The notes below the pieces were generated by a model. The model was not told the origin of the DNA. It saw nothing but the letters and a program-made list of their open reading frames with translations, and made no database searches. Of a stretch of 64,000 bases of DNA, positions 43,198 through 51,416 are shown one piece after another (position 1 is the first letter of the stretch; the number at the start of each line of letters is the position of its first letter). This stretch comes from Bacillus massiliigorillae (GTDB taxonomy: Bacteria; Bacillota; Bacilli; Bacillales; DSM-1321): the NCBI RefSeq assembly GCF_000380245.2, contig NZ_HG428745.1, positions 146,607 through 210,606 on the forward strand. Direction: 5' to 3'. A program made the position numbers and the translations under genes.

Positions 43198-43299
43198 TTA
43201 CTCACTTCCTTTTTCAATTTCAGAAGAAGCATATTTAATAAATCCCACCATTAACGATGTCGAGAGAATGATGATTCCAATCATAAGAACATCCAACAT
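43198..43299 (-). CDS. 33-aa membrane peptide ahead of kdpF
   Basis: The ATG at 43299 follows GGAGGCG and encodes one hydrophobic helix (LDVLMIGIIILSTSLMVGF) and a charged tail (SSEIEKGSE). It ends two bases before the kdpF start. It is probably a real operon member, either a second KdpF-like peptide or a leader peptide. Function is unknown. Confidence 0.6.
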   Translation of the reverse strand: MLDVLMIGIIILSTSLMVGFIKYASSEIEKGSE

Positions 43300-43402
43300 T
43301 TTTTTTCGCCTCCAGCATTTTGAATTCAAACTACACGTAAAACTTTTTCAAAGTAATTGCTTATATGAAGTTCAGCTAAGCCATCCTCCTTTTATGCCAA
43401 AC

Positions 43403-43579
43403 AAAAAAGACCAATGCATACTTTTCTCCACGTTGAAAATAATCGTACAAGAATAGAAACGAATATAGTCTTAAAAAAGCACATATAATCCGTTCTTCTT
43501 TGCACATTCAACTTTAAATTGGAGAAAAAGTAAGCATTGGTCTACTTAACGCCCAGCTAGCGCTAGCTACCTTTGCGTT
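43403..43579 (-). ncRNA. Second structured element in the kdp leader (terminator-like)
   Basis: On the - strand, AGACCAATGC-type arm 43543-43520 pairs almost perfectly over 23 bases with 43430-43408, around an 89-base loop, and is followed by six Ts. Just upstream is a hairpin, AACGC...GCGTT, enclosing the perfect palindrome AGCTAGCGCTAGCT (43555-43568). The shape is that of an attenuator preceded by a small domain. No known riboswitch class fits by eye. Confidence 0.5.
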
Positions 43580-43671
43580 CCGTCTTCCATTTGCACTTTT
43601 TCAATTTATAGGCATAATAAAAAGACCTACAAAATTCGTTCAAATAGCTCCTTTTCTACGAATAATCGCAT

Positions 43672-43847
43672 AAAAAAAGCCCCTTGAATAAGGTGGTCTT
43701 TAGGACCTCCTTCGCTTTAGCCGACGAAGTTAGCTGACGGGTAGGATGGCGAAAGAGATTGTCTCTCATCCCTTCTACGCATGTAGAATTAACCCCAAAA
43801 GATTGGTTCCTCCGCTCTCGTTACGAGACTAGGCCGAATTAAATTTG
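43672..43847 (-). ncRNA. c-di-AMP (ydaO/yuaA) riboswitch of kdp
   Basis: The - strand shows the ydaO pattern: AATTCGGCC, GCGGAGGAACCAA, TTTGGGGTTAATTC, GAAGGGATGA, CATCCTACCCGTCAGCTAAC. An attenuator stem (GGAGGTC/GACCACC, then GGGGCTTTTTTT) follows. A c-di-AMP riboswitch controlling kdp is documented in B. thuringiensis. High c-di-AMP, a signal of plentiful K+, should stop transcription. Confidence 0.95.
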
Positions 43848-44108
43848 AATTCATAATAACGTGGTTAAGAGCATTATGCAAACGAAAAATTTCAGCAAAA
43901 AATAACTAAATTTATTCATTTCAGCTTATTTTTCTTATCTTTTCCCTCTAAATCTCATTATTTCATTAAAATTCTCTCTATTTCATTTCTTTCAAAAGTA
44001 TAAACAAAATGGTACAAATAAATAACAAATTAATGTCATATTGTAAAATTCTCTCTGAAACAAACTATTTAAATATAATTTATATCTAAATGAAGTGAGG
44101 AATGGATA

Positions 44109-44477
44109 TTGGCTCTAAACAAAAAAAAGTTAGAAAATGAGTTAAGTGAGGCATTTATAAAGTTACAAAGAGATTTAATCGGGAGAGGACCACAAGAAAC
44201 AAAAACATATATCGTCAAAGATATGATTATTGTCCGATCAAAAGGTGCTTTAACCGTTGAAGAAAAGCATTTAGTAAAGCATGATAACGGACGAAAACTT
44301 GTAAAAAAAGCACGTCAAATTCTACGCGAAATGTATAGTGAAAACTTCGAAGAAATTGTAGAGCGTTACACAGAGTGTCAAGTACTATCGAGTCATAGCG
44401 ATATTAGTACGAAAACAGGTGAAAGAATTGAAGTATTTATTATTGATAGAGATTTAGAAAAAATGCTCGAAGGTTAA
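44109..44477 (+). CDS. DUF2294-family protein
   Basis: This 122-aa soluble protein matches the DUF2294 pattern (SEAFIKLQRDLIGRGPQETKTYI, VEEKHLVKHDNGRKLVKKAR, CQVLSSHSDISTKTGERIEVFI). The family's function is unknown; some members sit near transport or energy genes. The start is a TTG with GTGAGGAATGG upstream. It is divergent from the kdp leader and is the only gene in that direction here. Confidence 0.75.
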   Translation: MALNKKKLENELSEAFIKLQRDLIGRGPQETKTYIVKDMIIVRSKGALTVEEKHLVKHDNGRKLVKKARQILREMYSENFEEIVERYTECQVLSSHSDISTKTGERIEVFIIDRDLEKMLEG

Positions 44478-44501
44478 ATCTTTGCAAATATAACAAAAAT
44501 A

Positions 44502-44634
44502 GAAACTGGGACATAACTAAAATGTCTCACCTTTTAGACAAATAAGCAAAAAATCCGAACTAATATGAAACTCTATTTAGAATTTCATATTGGTTCGGAT
44601 TTTCTTTGGGCTAAAATGTTTTTGTCACAGCTTC
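44502..44634. repeat. MITE-like imperfect palindrome
   Basis: It begins GAAACTGGGACATAA and ends with the near complement of GAAGCTGTGACAAAAA. Inside is a strong stem, AATCCGAAC...GTTCGGATT, enclosing AATATGAAA/TTTCATATT. It may act as the DUF2294 terminator. Such GGGACATAA-ended elements are dispersed in Firmicutes. Confidence 0.6.
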
Positions 44635-44689
44635 AAATTCTTGTTATTTTATTACTAGCAATTGCTAAAGAAATATTTTTCTTCACTAG

Positions 44690-44776
44690 TTAAGAAAATA
44701 TATTGTAATGAGCTGATGCATCTGTTGATAATATCGCATTTCCACCAAGAGCGACGACAGCTTTCCGTTTAATCAT
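44690..44776 (-). pseudogene. arcC: 5' fragment of carbamate kinase gene arcC
   Basis: The ATG at 44776 follows GGAGAAG and encodes KRKAVVALGGNAILSTDAS, the N-terminal nucleotide-binding start of carbamate kinase. After about 22 residues the match ends and a stop follows. Nearly all of the enzyme (about 310 aa) is missing. It lies just downstream of the carbamoyltransferase gene, where arcC is expected. Confidence 0.8.
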
Positions 44777-44835
44777 CAGATCTTCTCCTTTTTTCTAATG
44801 TAAAAAATCAGATCTTCACCATTTGATACTTTTCC

Positions 44836-45852
44836 TTATACACGGGGAATAAATAAGTTTCCGAGTGTTGCAGCCATAATTGCCTTGATGGAGTGCATGC
44901 GATTTTCAGCTTGGTCAAATTGCCGTGCATATTGGCTACGGAATACCTCATCCGTGATTTCCATTTCTTTCACACCGAAACGTTCAGCCATTTGTTTACC
45001 ATACACCGTTTCTGTATCGTGAAAGGCTGGTAAGCAATGTAAAATGATAAGATTATCATTCTTTGTTTTCTTCACCATATCCATGTTAATTTGGTAAGGC
45101 TTCAATAATGTAATACGTTCTTCAAATTTCTCTTCTTCCCCCATCGAAACCCAGACGTCTGTGTAAAGTACATCAGCGCCATCTACACCCTTGGTCACAT
45201 CGTCAGTAATCATGATTTCTGCACCAGACACTTTAGCATAACCCTCTGCTAATGCAATAATATTTGCTTCTGGGAATAAAGTTTCTGGTGCGACGATTCG
45301 CATATTAACTCCTAATATTGCTCCGGTAACAAGTAAAGAGTTAGCAACATTATTACGTCCATCGCCTACGTAAACCATATTAATGCCTTCTAGACGACCA
45401 AAATTTTCTTGAACCGTTAGGAAATCCGCAATCATTTGTGTTGGATGCCATTGATCCGTTAATCCATTCCATACAGGTACACTTGAAAATTCAGCCAACT
45501 GTTCCACTACCTTTTGGCTAAATCCTCGGAATTCAATACCGTCAAACATCCGCCCTAACACTTTTGCTGTATCTTCAACAGATTCTTTCTTTCCTAATTG
45601 AATATCGTCTTTACCAAGATATTCAGGGTGTGCACCAAGATCAATGGCTGCCGTAGTGAAAGCGGCTCTTGTTCGAGTTGAGGTTTTTTCAAACAACAAA
45701 GCTATATTTTTGCCTTCTAGATAACGATGAGGAATGCCTCGTTTTTTCAGGTCTTTTAAGTACTCGGAAAAATCAATTAAGTATTGGAGTTCTTCTCTAC
45801 TAAAATCCTTCTCTGCTAAGAAACTTCTTCCTTGAAAAACTGTTTTTTTCAT
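44836..45852 (-). CDS. argF: Ornithine carbamoyltransferase
   Basis: This 338-aa enzyme has the carbamoyl-phosphate motif FEKTSTRTRAAF and the ornithine-side HCLPAFHDTETVYG. Its place beside an arginine/ornithine antiporter points to a catabolic role (ArcB): citrulline plus phosphate to ornithine plus carbamoyl phosphate. The fold alone cannot tell catabolic from biosynthetic direction. GAGGAGAG precedes the ATG. Confidence 0.92.
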   Translation of the reverse strand: MKKTVFQGRSFLAEKDFSREELQYLIDFSEYLKDLKKRGIPHRYLEGKNIALLFEKTSTRTRAAFTTAAIDLGAHPEYLGKDDIQLGKKESVEDTAKVLGRMFDGIEFRGFSQKVVEQLAEFSSVPVWNGLTDQWHPTQMIADFLTVQENFGRLEGINMVYVGDGRNNVANSLLVTGAILGVNMRIVAPETLFPEANIIALAEGYAKVSGAEIMITDDVTKGVDGADVLYTDVWVSMGEEEKFEERITLLKPYQINMDMVKKTKNDNLIILHCLPAFHDTETVYGKQMAERFGVKEMEITDEVFRSQYARQFDQAENRMHSIKAIMAATLGNLFIPRV

Positions 45853-45912
45853 CCTACATCTCTCCTCTAATCATGTTTGATTTAACAAAGGTCTGTTAAT
45901 CTATGAAAAAGT

Positions 45913-47325
45913 CTAAATAATGTTTGCTAATTCAAGTAAGCAAAGGATAAATAAAATACTTAATATTCCTGCTATAAATTTTTCATACGTACGAAAAACT
46001 GGTTTTTGATACGATTTTTGTACATATACAAAGATAATTGTACCTGGAAAAAAGAGTACTACAGTCAACAATAAATACCATAACCCCGATGCGTATGCTA
46101 GCCATAGCATGTAGACTGTCGAGATAGATCCTAATATGATATTCTTCATAAAATCCGATTCTTTTTTAACCGTAAGTGTATATTTTAATTGGTACAATGC
46201 TACACAAGCATAAGGTAACAAAATTGTAGAAGAAGCTAAAGAAGCCATAGCTGTATATGCTTGATCCGTGATTAAGAAGGATAACAAGAACAACTGAACA
46301 ATCGAATTTGTAATGAGTAACGCATTAACTGGCATTCCTGAAGCATTTTCTTTAAGAAAGACTTTCGGAAAGATGCGATCCTTCCCAGCTTGATAAGACA
46401 CTTCTTCAGCAAGTAACGTATTTGCCATCCAAGCTCCTAATATAGAAATAATAACGCCAAGATTTACAATCACTGCCCCTGCTTTTCCAATGATTTTTTC
46501 TAAAACAAATGCCATTGCGGGTTGATCTAGATTGCTCAATTCTTGTTGTGTCATAATACCATAAGAAAGTACCGTTACCATCATATAGATGAGTGTTACT
46601 GCTGCGAATCCTAATAATGTAGCCTTACCTACATCACTACGTTTTTTTGCACGACCAGAAAAAACGACAGCTCCTTCGATTCCAATAAATACCCAAACCG
46701 TGATAAGCATCGTTCCCTTTACCTGGTTCAATACGTCATTGAAGTGGAAATTCCCACTCAGCGTTCCCCAAAAATCTTGCGTAAAGACACCTACATTAAA
46801 AGCACCAATCACACATACAAGGAAAATGACGATTGGCACAAGCTTCGCAATCATTACAAGGGTATTGATAAAAGCAGCCTTGTCCAGCCCCTGACAGATT
46901 ATGAAATGTATAGTCCACAAGATTATGGAAGCACCAATAATAGAAGCAACGTTCTGGCCACCTGAAAAAATCGGAATAAAATATCCTATCGCACTAAATA
47001 ACAATGTTCCAAAGGCAACATTTCCAAGGATGACAGAAATCCAATATCCCCATACGGAATTAAACCCAATATAATTACCAAATCCTGCTTTCGCATAACT
47101 AAATATACCTGCATCTAAATCCGGTCGCTTTATATTTAAATTCATTAGGCAAAATGCAAGAGACCCCATACCGATACCTGCCACTAACCAACCTAAGATC
47201 GTTGCACCGGCAGAAGCTGTATTTGCCATATCAGACATTAAATTAAATATTCCAGCACCAATAATGGCGCTCATAATAATACCGACTAACGAGAGTAAGT
47301 TTAACTTTTTTTCACTTGATTCCAT
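45913..47325 (-). CDS. arcD: Arginine/ornithine antiporter-like APC transporter
   Basis: This protein of about 470 aa has twelve transmembrane helices and APC-family motifs (GIIMSAIIGAGIFNLMSDMA, FIGIEGAVVFSGRAKKRSDV). ArcD swaps arginine or citrulline for ornithine without energy cost. It lies between the DDAH-like gene and argF. The start is uncertain between a GTG at 47337 and the ATG at 47325; neither has ideal spacing. Confidence 0.85.
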   Translation of the reverse strand: MESSEKKLNLLSLVGIIMSAIIGAGIFNLMSDMANTASAGATILGWLVAGIGMGSLAFCLMNLNIKRPDLDAGIFSYAKAGFGNYIGFNSVWGYWISVILGNVAFGTLLFSAIGYFIPIFSGGQNVASIIGASIILWTIHFIICQGLDKAAFINTLVMIAKLVPIVIFLVCVIGAFNVGVFTQDFWGTLSGNFHFNDVLNQVKGTMLITVWVFIGIEGAVVFSGRAKKRSDVGKATLLGFAAVTLIYMMVTVLSYGIMTQQELSNLDQPAMAFVLEKIIGKAGAVIVNLGVIISILGAWMANTLLAEEVSYQAGKDRIFPKVFLKENASGMPVNALLITNSIVQLFLLSFLITDQAYTAMASLASSTILLPYACVALYQLKYTLTVKKESDFMKNIILGSISTVYMLWLAYASGLWYLLLTVVLFFPGTIIFVYVQKSYQKPVFRTYEKFIAGILSILFILCLLELANII

Positions 47326-47484
47326 TTGTCTTGTCACTTCCTCGTTTATATAGTCATAATCTATGTAGGATTACATTAAATAAAGCATAGCTCCAGTTCA
47401 GTGAAGTACTGAAACTATGCTCTACATTGTCGCTTTCGAATGTACGCTAAAAGATTATTTTCATAAGGATGTTAACCTTATCAT

Positions 47485-48252
47485 TTAGAATCGAAGAGAT
47501 AGACAACTTAAGCCACCATCGATTTTTCTAAACTCCGAAGTATCAACTACAAGAACTTTATAACCAAGTTCTTCGATTTTCTTTTGAACAGTAGGGTATC
47601 CTTCTGGAACCAATACATAATCATTGACCCAAATACAGTTCGCACCATAAGCTTCATCTTCAGGTACGACTATTTTATTAAATTTAGCGAATTCAGGATC
47701 ATCAATAAATTCACCAGCAACTAATAGATTATTATTTTCTAAATATGCTAGCCCTGTTTTTAAATGAAGAACCTTTTCTAAAGTAACAATGGATCCACTT
47801 AATCCATATTTCTCAAGAATAGCAATCATTTGATTTGCTCCTTCTTTGTTTGTACGAGCAGATTCACCTATGTAGAAATGATCTCCAACCATCATAATAT
47901 CCCCTGCTTCAACAGTTCCAGGAGCTTCAATTTGTTCAATATGCTCATAAAACTTTCCAAGTGCTTCTTTCATATCGGCTAACTGCACTTCTTTTTGTCT
48001 CGTTTCTGCACCTGGTCTTGTAATAATGGCACATTTACTAGTACATAACGCAACATCTTCAACAAAACATGAATCAGGGAATGCTTCTTTAGGTTCAAGT
48101 ACTGTTACTTCAACACCTGTCTTAGTGAGAGCGCTTACATAGTTCTCGTGTTGCATAAGTGCTTTTTCGTAAATAGGCTTTCCTAAGCTAGCACTTGTAA
48201 TGCCTTCTGAAATACTGCTTGCAGGTACTCTTACAATAACATTTTTAAACAT
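47485..48252 (-). CDS. Dimethylarginine dimethylaminohydrolase-like enzyme
   Basis: This 255-aa guanidino-group hydrolase has the triad of the family: acidic pair in PDSCFVEDVAL, His in VLHLKTGLAYL and Cys250 in GGLSCLSLRF. DDAH enzymes turn methylated arginine into citrulline; related arginine deiminases (about 410 aa) act on arginine itself. At 255 aa this one is DDAH-sized. It occupies the arcA position, so it probably feeds citrulline to the carbamoyltransferase. The substrate is not certain. Confidence 0.82.
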   Translation of the reverse strand: MFKNVIVRVPASSISEGITSASLGKPIYEKALMQHENYVSALTKTGVEVTVLEPKEAFPDSCFVEDVALCTSKCAIITRPGAETRQKEVQLADMKEALGKFYEHIEQIEAPGTVEAGDIMMVGDHFYIGESARTNKEGANQMIAILEKYGLSGSIVTLEKVLHLKTGLAYLENNNLLVAGEFIDDPEFAKFNKIVVPEDEAYGANCIWVNDYVLVPEGYPTVQKKIEELGYKVLVVDTSEFRKIDGGLSCLSLRF

Positions 48253-48297
48253 TTTTCATTCCTTCTTCCTATTGTTTTTTGTATTAAATGTTCCTTA

Positions 48298-48334
48298 TGT
48301 ATACAATATACAATACTAAATTCAGACTTGTCAA
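48298..48334 (-). promoter_or_regulatory. Arginine cluster promoter with GntR-type operator
   Basis: On the - strand TTGACA (48334-48329) and TATATT (48310-48305) are 18 bases apart. The palindrome TGTATACAATATACA (48298-48312) overlaps the -10. This fits repression by the adjacent, divergent FadR-type GntR regulator. Confidence 0.7.
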
Positions 48335-48412
48335 TTATATTAAAAAAATAATATTTAAAGATTGTATGAGAATTGTTATACTTATAGTAGAAAGTTCAAG
48401 AGGAGAATTAGT

Positions 48413-49060
48413 ATGCAAAATTACTCATCGCAAAAACGGAATATTTACAATTTCATTTCGGAAGAAATTAGTAGTGGGAAATTAACAAGAAGTGACAAAC
48501 TAACAGAGCAATATATCGCTGAAAAACTGAATATAAGTAGAACTCCTGTGAGAGAGGCTTTATTTCAACTTGCTTCGGACGGAATACTAGAACATACTCC
48601 AAGAAAAGGTTTTAAAATCAAAAAACTAAGTCAACAAGACGCAAAGAACATTTATCAGTTGATTGGTCTTCTAGATGCAAAAGCCGCCATATTGTCAATT
48701 CCTTATTTGGATGAGAATGATTTTTCAAATATGCAATTTCTTATTGACGCCATGAATTCGGCAATAAAAAATAAATTGTATACAAAATACAATGAGCTAC
48801 AAAGGCAATTTCATGATGTTTATATTTTCAAGTGTCAAAATAAAATTCTTATTGAATCATTAGAGAAATATAAGGACTTTTTTATTGGAAATGAATACTG
48901 CAATATCAACTCAAATGAAATCCAGGATTTGCTTTTGAAAACGAACGAAGAGCATCAAAAAATACTAGAGTATTTCAAAGAGAATGATTTGACTGCTTTA
49001 AGAGATTATATAGAGAATGTTCATTGGAGTATTGAAAGTGCACAATATGATATATGGTAA
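48413..49060 (+). CDS. GntR-family regulator (FadR/FCD type)
   Basis: This 215-aa protein has a winged helix (about 8-70; LTEQYIAEKLNISRTPVREALFQLASDGIL) and an FCD all-helical ligand domain (about 80-210). FCD proteins respond to small organic acids or amino acids. The ATG at 48413 follows AGAGGAG; 17 in-frame upstream codons precede that site. It is divergent from the arginine cluster, which it likely controls. Confidence 0.88.
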   Translation: MQNYSSQKRNIYNFISEEISSGKLTRSDKLTEQYIAEKLNISRTPVREALFQLASDGILEHTPRKGFKIKKLSQQDAKNIYQLIGLLDAKAAILSIPYLDENDFSNMQFLIDAMNSAIKNKLYTKYNELQRQFHDVYIFKCQNKILIESLEKYKDFFIGNEYCNINSNEIQDLLLKTNEEHQKILEYFKENDLTALRDYIENVHWSIESAQYDIW

Positions 49061-49383
49061 AAACACAGTAGTCTTATTCATAAGCTATATAGAGTTCTCA
49101 AAATAGAAGTTTACGTTTTACTCTAGCAAATATCTTTCAAAATGATCATTTCTGGGTACTACCAACAAAACGCGGATATTATAAGCTAAACGGGTGCGTT
49201 AGTACAACAGTATAAAAACTTGTTGTTGTAAATGCGGTCATTTGTAGTACAAAAGAGGATAGATAGAGCATATTTCATTCTACTCATCTATCCTCTTTTA
49301 TTTACCCTACATAATGTCTGACATTAAATAAAAATAATGTGTTATTAAGGATTCAAAAAATTGTGCTGACTTTTAATAAAAAA
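49061..49383. other. Spacer with terminator-like hairpin
   Basis: AAAAGAGGATAGAT (49252-) and its complement (to about 49,300) form a strong stem, a likely shared terminator for gntR and the SMR genes. The first half holds a stop-bounded 41-codon frame (FWVLPTKRGYYKLNGCVS) that may be a gene remnant; it has no start signal. Nothing else is supported. Confidence 0.5.
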
Positions 49384-49698
49384 TTAAGAAACCAATTTTA
49401 AACCAACAGCCGACCCTAATATCATAAAAATAAACAGTATTCGTTTCCAGTTTTTCGGTTCATTATAAAGAAGCATGCCTATGATTGCTCCACCAGAGGC
49501 ACCAATACCTGTCCAAATTGCATACGCTGTCCCCATTGGCAAATCAAGCATAGCAATGGCTAGAAAAAGAAAGCTTGCTGTAAATGCTAAAAGCATCATC
49601 GTGAATGAAGACTTGTTTTTTTGTTCATGAAATCGATTGATCATCATAACACCTGTCATTTCAAACAATCCTGCTAAAATCAAATAAACCCAAGCCAT
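49384..49698 (-). CDS. SMR-family guanidinium exporter subunit (YkkD/Gdx-like)
   Basis: This 104-aa protein has four transmembrane helices, with the essential Glu in AGLFEMTGV (about 13). It is the second half of a paired SMR transporter, its ATG sharing the TAATG of the upstream stop. The guanidine riboswitch in front indicates guanidinium export rather than general drug efflux. Confidence 0.9.
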   Translation of the reverse strand: MAWVYLILAGLFEMTGVMMINRFHEQKNKSSFTMMLLAFTASFLFLAIAMLDLPMGTAYAIWTGIGASGGAIIGMLLYNEPKNWKRILFIFMILGSAVGLKLVS

Positions 49699-50033
49699 TA
49701 TGCTCCCTCTCCCTTCTTCTCACCCGTCACTAATTTAAGGCCAACCACACCAGCTAATAAAATAATGATTAAAATCATTTTCACCCAGCTGAATGACTCG
49801 CCAAAAAAGAGAATATCTGAACACACCGTTCCTGCGGTTCCTAGCCCTACAAATACAGCATAGACGGTACCTACAGGTAATTCTTTTCCTGCCATAATCA
49901 TCAAGTAAAAACTAATTGCAATACAAATAATCGTACCTATCCATTCCAAAGTATTGTCAGCATGCTTTAGTCCAATCACCCAAAAAACTTCAAAAAAAGC
50001 TGCAATAAAAACCTTCAACCATTCTTTATTCAT
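49698..50033 (-). CDS. SMR-family guanidinium exporter subunit (YkkC-like)
   Basis: This 111-aa, four-helix protein has the conserved Glu in AAFFEVFWVIGLKHAD (about 15) and ELPVGTVYAVFVGLG. Paired with the next gene it likely forms an asymmetric heterodimer. GGAGG precedes the ATG. Confidence 0.9.
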   Translation of the reverse strand: MNKEWLKVFIAAFFEVFWVIGLKHADNTLEWIGTIICIAISFYLMIMAGKELPVGTVYAVFVGLGTAGTVCSDILFFGESFSWVKMILIIILLAGVVGLKLVTGEKKGEGA

Positions 50034-50065
50034 CTTTTCATTCCTCCTCTAAATAATCACAAACT

Positions 50066-50188
50066 CAAAAAAGCCCGTGAGAATAGAATCATCTAATCTC
50101 CCAGGCTTTTATCCTTCCGTGACATTGTAATAACAATGAGTTTTCTCTCGGACCAGGCTAGCTATGCAGCTACGGAACCCTAGAAAAC
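50066..50188 (-). ncRNA. Guanidine-I (ykkC) riboswitch
   Basis: The - strand leader shows the ykkC motif: CTAGGGTTCCG, CTGGTCCGAGAG, ACGGAAGGATAAAAGCC and GGGAGA. A terminator stem with AAGCCTGGGAGA/TCTCACGGGCTTTTTT follows. Guanidine binding should prevent termination and turn on the exporter pair. Confidence 0.95.
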
Positions 50189-50250
50189 ATTTTTTCTATT
50201 GGATTATCATTTATATACAAAATAACACATCTATTACTTAATTAAAATAT

Positions 50251-50565
50251 CTAATTCTTATTCTTATGTACATAAAAATAAATCGTTAAAGGCCACCATA
50301 AAACAGCAAAAGTAGGATAAACAAACCAAATAACACTTGGAGAATAATACATATTAATAAATAAAAAGAAAGAAATAATCAATACACTTCCACAAACTGA
50401 ATAACCAAAATGAATTTTCTTCATATAATTTCGCTTTTCTTTTTTCATTTGGTTAGCAAGAAGCTCTTTACAGTTTGCTTCAAAAGCTTGTTTCTTTACC
50501 TTAGTTTCCTCACTATCGGGAAAATCTTTAAACAATTCATCTATTTGATGTTTCAATTCCTGCAT
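50251..50565 (-). CDS. Small two-helix membrane protein
   Basis: This 104-aa protein has a charged cytoplasmic N terminus of about 50 residues (helical, HQIDELFKDFPDSEETKVKK) and two transmembrane helices (about 54-73 and 77-97). It resembles the small accessory proteins found beside PadR- or TetR-regulated exporters. Function is unknown. The ATG at 50565 follows GAGGTG. Confidence 0.6.
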   Translation of the reverse strand: MQELKHQIDELFKDFPDSEETKVKKQAFEANCKELLANQMKKEKRNYMKKIHFGYSVCGSVLIISFFLFINMYYSPSVIWFVYPTFAVLWWPLTIYFYVHKNKN

Positions 50566-50728
50566 ATACGTCACCTCGAACTACCACAACTTCCATGAAT
50601 CTATTAACTACATACTATTATATCAGTTCACAGGAGCCGATATATAACGGATTGTATTTCCAATAGAGTTGATTGTAGGGCAATACAATTCGTGTCATAA
50701 TGAAACATAATGATGAATGAAAGGATTC

Positions 50729-51298
50729 ATGCAAATGGCACGAAAAAAGAGAATTGAACATCATGAATTAATGGCAGAAACAGAGAAATTACTGTTAGAG
50801 AAAGGCTATAATGCTTTTCATTTTCGCTTATTATCCGAAAGACTAGGAGTCGGTAGAAGCACTATCTATGAATACTATGCAAATAAAGATGAGTTAATTA
50901 TTGCATATATTCATATATTTGCTTTTGAACGTGTCGAAGATTGTAAAAAGATTATGAAAATCAGTGATATCAAAGAAAAAATACGTGAATTTTTACGAAT
51001 CTTTTTGAAATATTCTCATGTTCAACAAGTGATTACAATGTTAACACAAATGGAAGAGCAATCAAAAGATGCAGAACGAGTGAAACCAGTTCGAGAACTG
51101 TCCAGACAAATATACTTATATAGTTTAGAGATCATTAAAGAAGCAAAACAAACCGGCTTGCTACGCAAAGAAGTAGATAATACATTTATTTCCTATATCA
51201 TGTTCAACTTAATTCAAATACCAAATCTTCGAAAACAATCGGAAGAAGAAAGATTAAACGAAATGATAGATTTCATCCTAAATGGCGTCGGAGCATAA
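50729..51298 (+). CDS. TetR-family regulator
   Basis: This 189-aa regulator has an N-terminal helix-turn-helix (FRLLSERLGVGRSTIYEYYANKDEL, about 30-60) and a variable ligand domain. The start is one of two close ATGs (50729 or 50735). It precedes the MMPL transporter gene by 118 bases, with a palindrome between, so it most likely represses that transporter. Confidence 0.85.
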   Translation: MQMARKKRIEHHELMAETEKLLLEKGYNAFHFRLLSERLGVGRSTIYEYYANKDELIIAYIHIFAFERVEDCKKIMKISDIKEKIREFLRIFLKYSHVQQVITMLTQMEEQSKDAERVKPVRELSRQIYLYSLEIIKEAKQTGLLRKEVDNTFISYIMFNLIQIPNLRKQSEEERLNEMIDFILNGVGA

Positions 51299-51376
51299 AC
51301 ATTGACGCCTTTTCTTTTTTTATGTGATAATTTTACCAGTTATCTAAAAAGAGGTCTTCATCTTTTTTTTAGAATA

Positions 51377-51394
51377 TCCGACACTACTGTCGGA
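51377..51394. promoter_or_regulatory. Operator of the MMPL transporter gene
   Basis: TCCGACA-CTAC-TGTCGGA is a perfect inverted repeat 23 bases before the transporter start, near its ribosome site. It is a good TetR-type binding site. Confidence 0.7.
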
Positions 51395-51416
51395 AAAATT
51401 ACAAGGGGGATTATTC

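Larger units (their letters stand above)
43300..44108. other. Long kdp leader and divergent promoter region
   Basis: These 809 bases contain no protein gene. They hold, from right to left in kdp direction, the c-di-AMP riboswitch, a hairpin centred on 43,561 and a 135-base stem structure. Each is listed separately. The kdp promoter lies upstream of 43,847. Confidence 0.6.

Noticed and set aside
43548..43610. c-di-GMP-I riboswitch in the kdp leader
   Set aside because: A GGAACGCAAAG stretch resembles part of that aptamer, but the conserved flanking GGCAAACC and receptor segments are missing.
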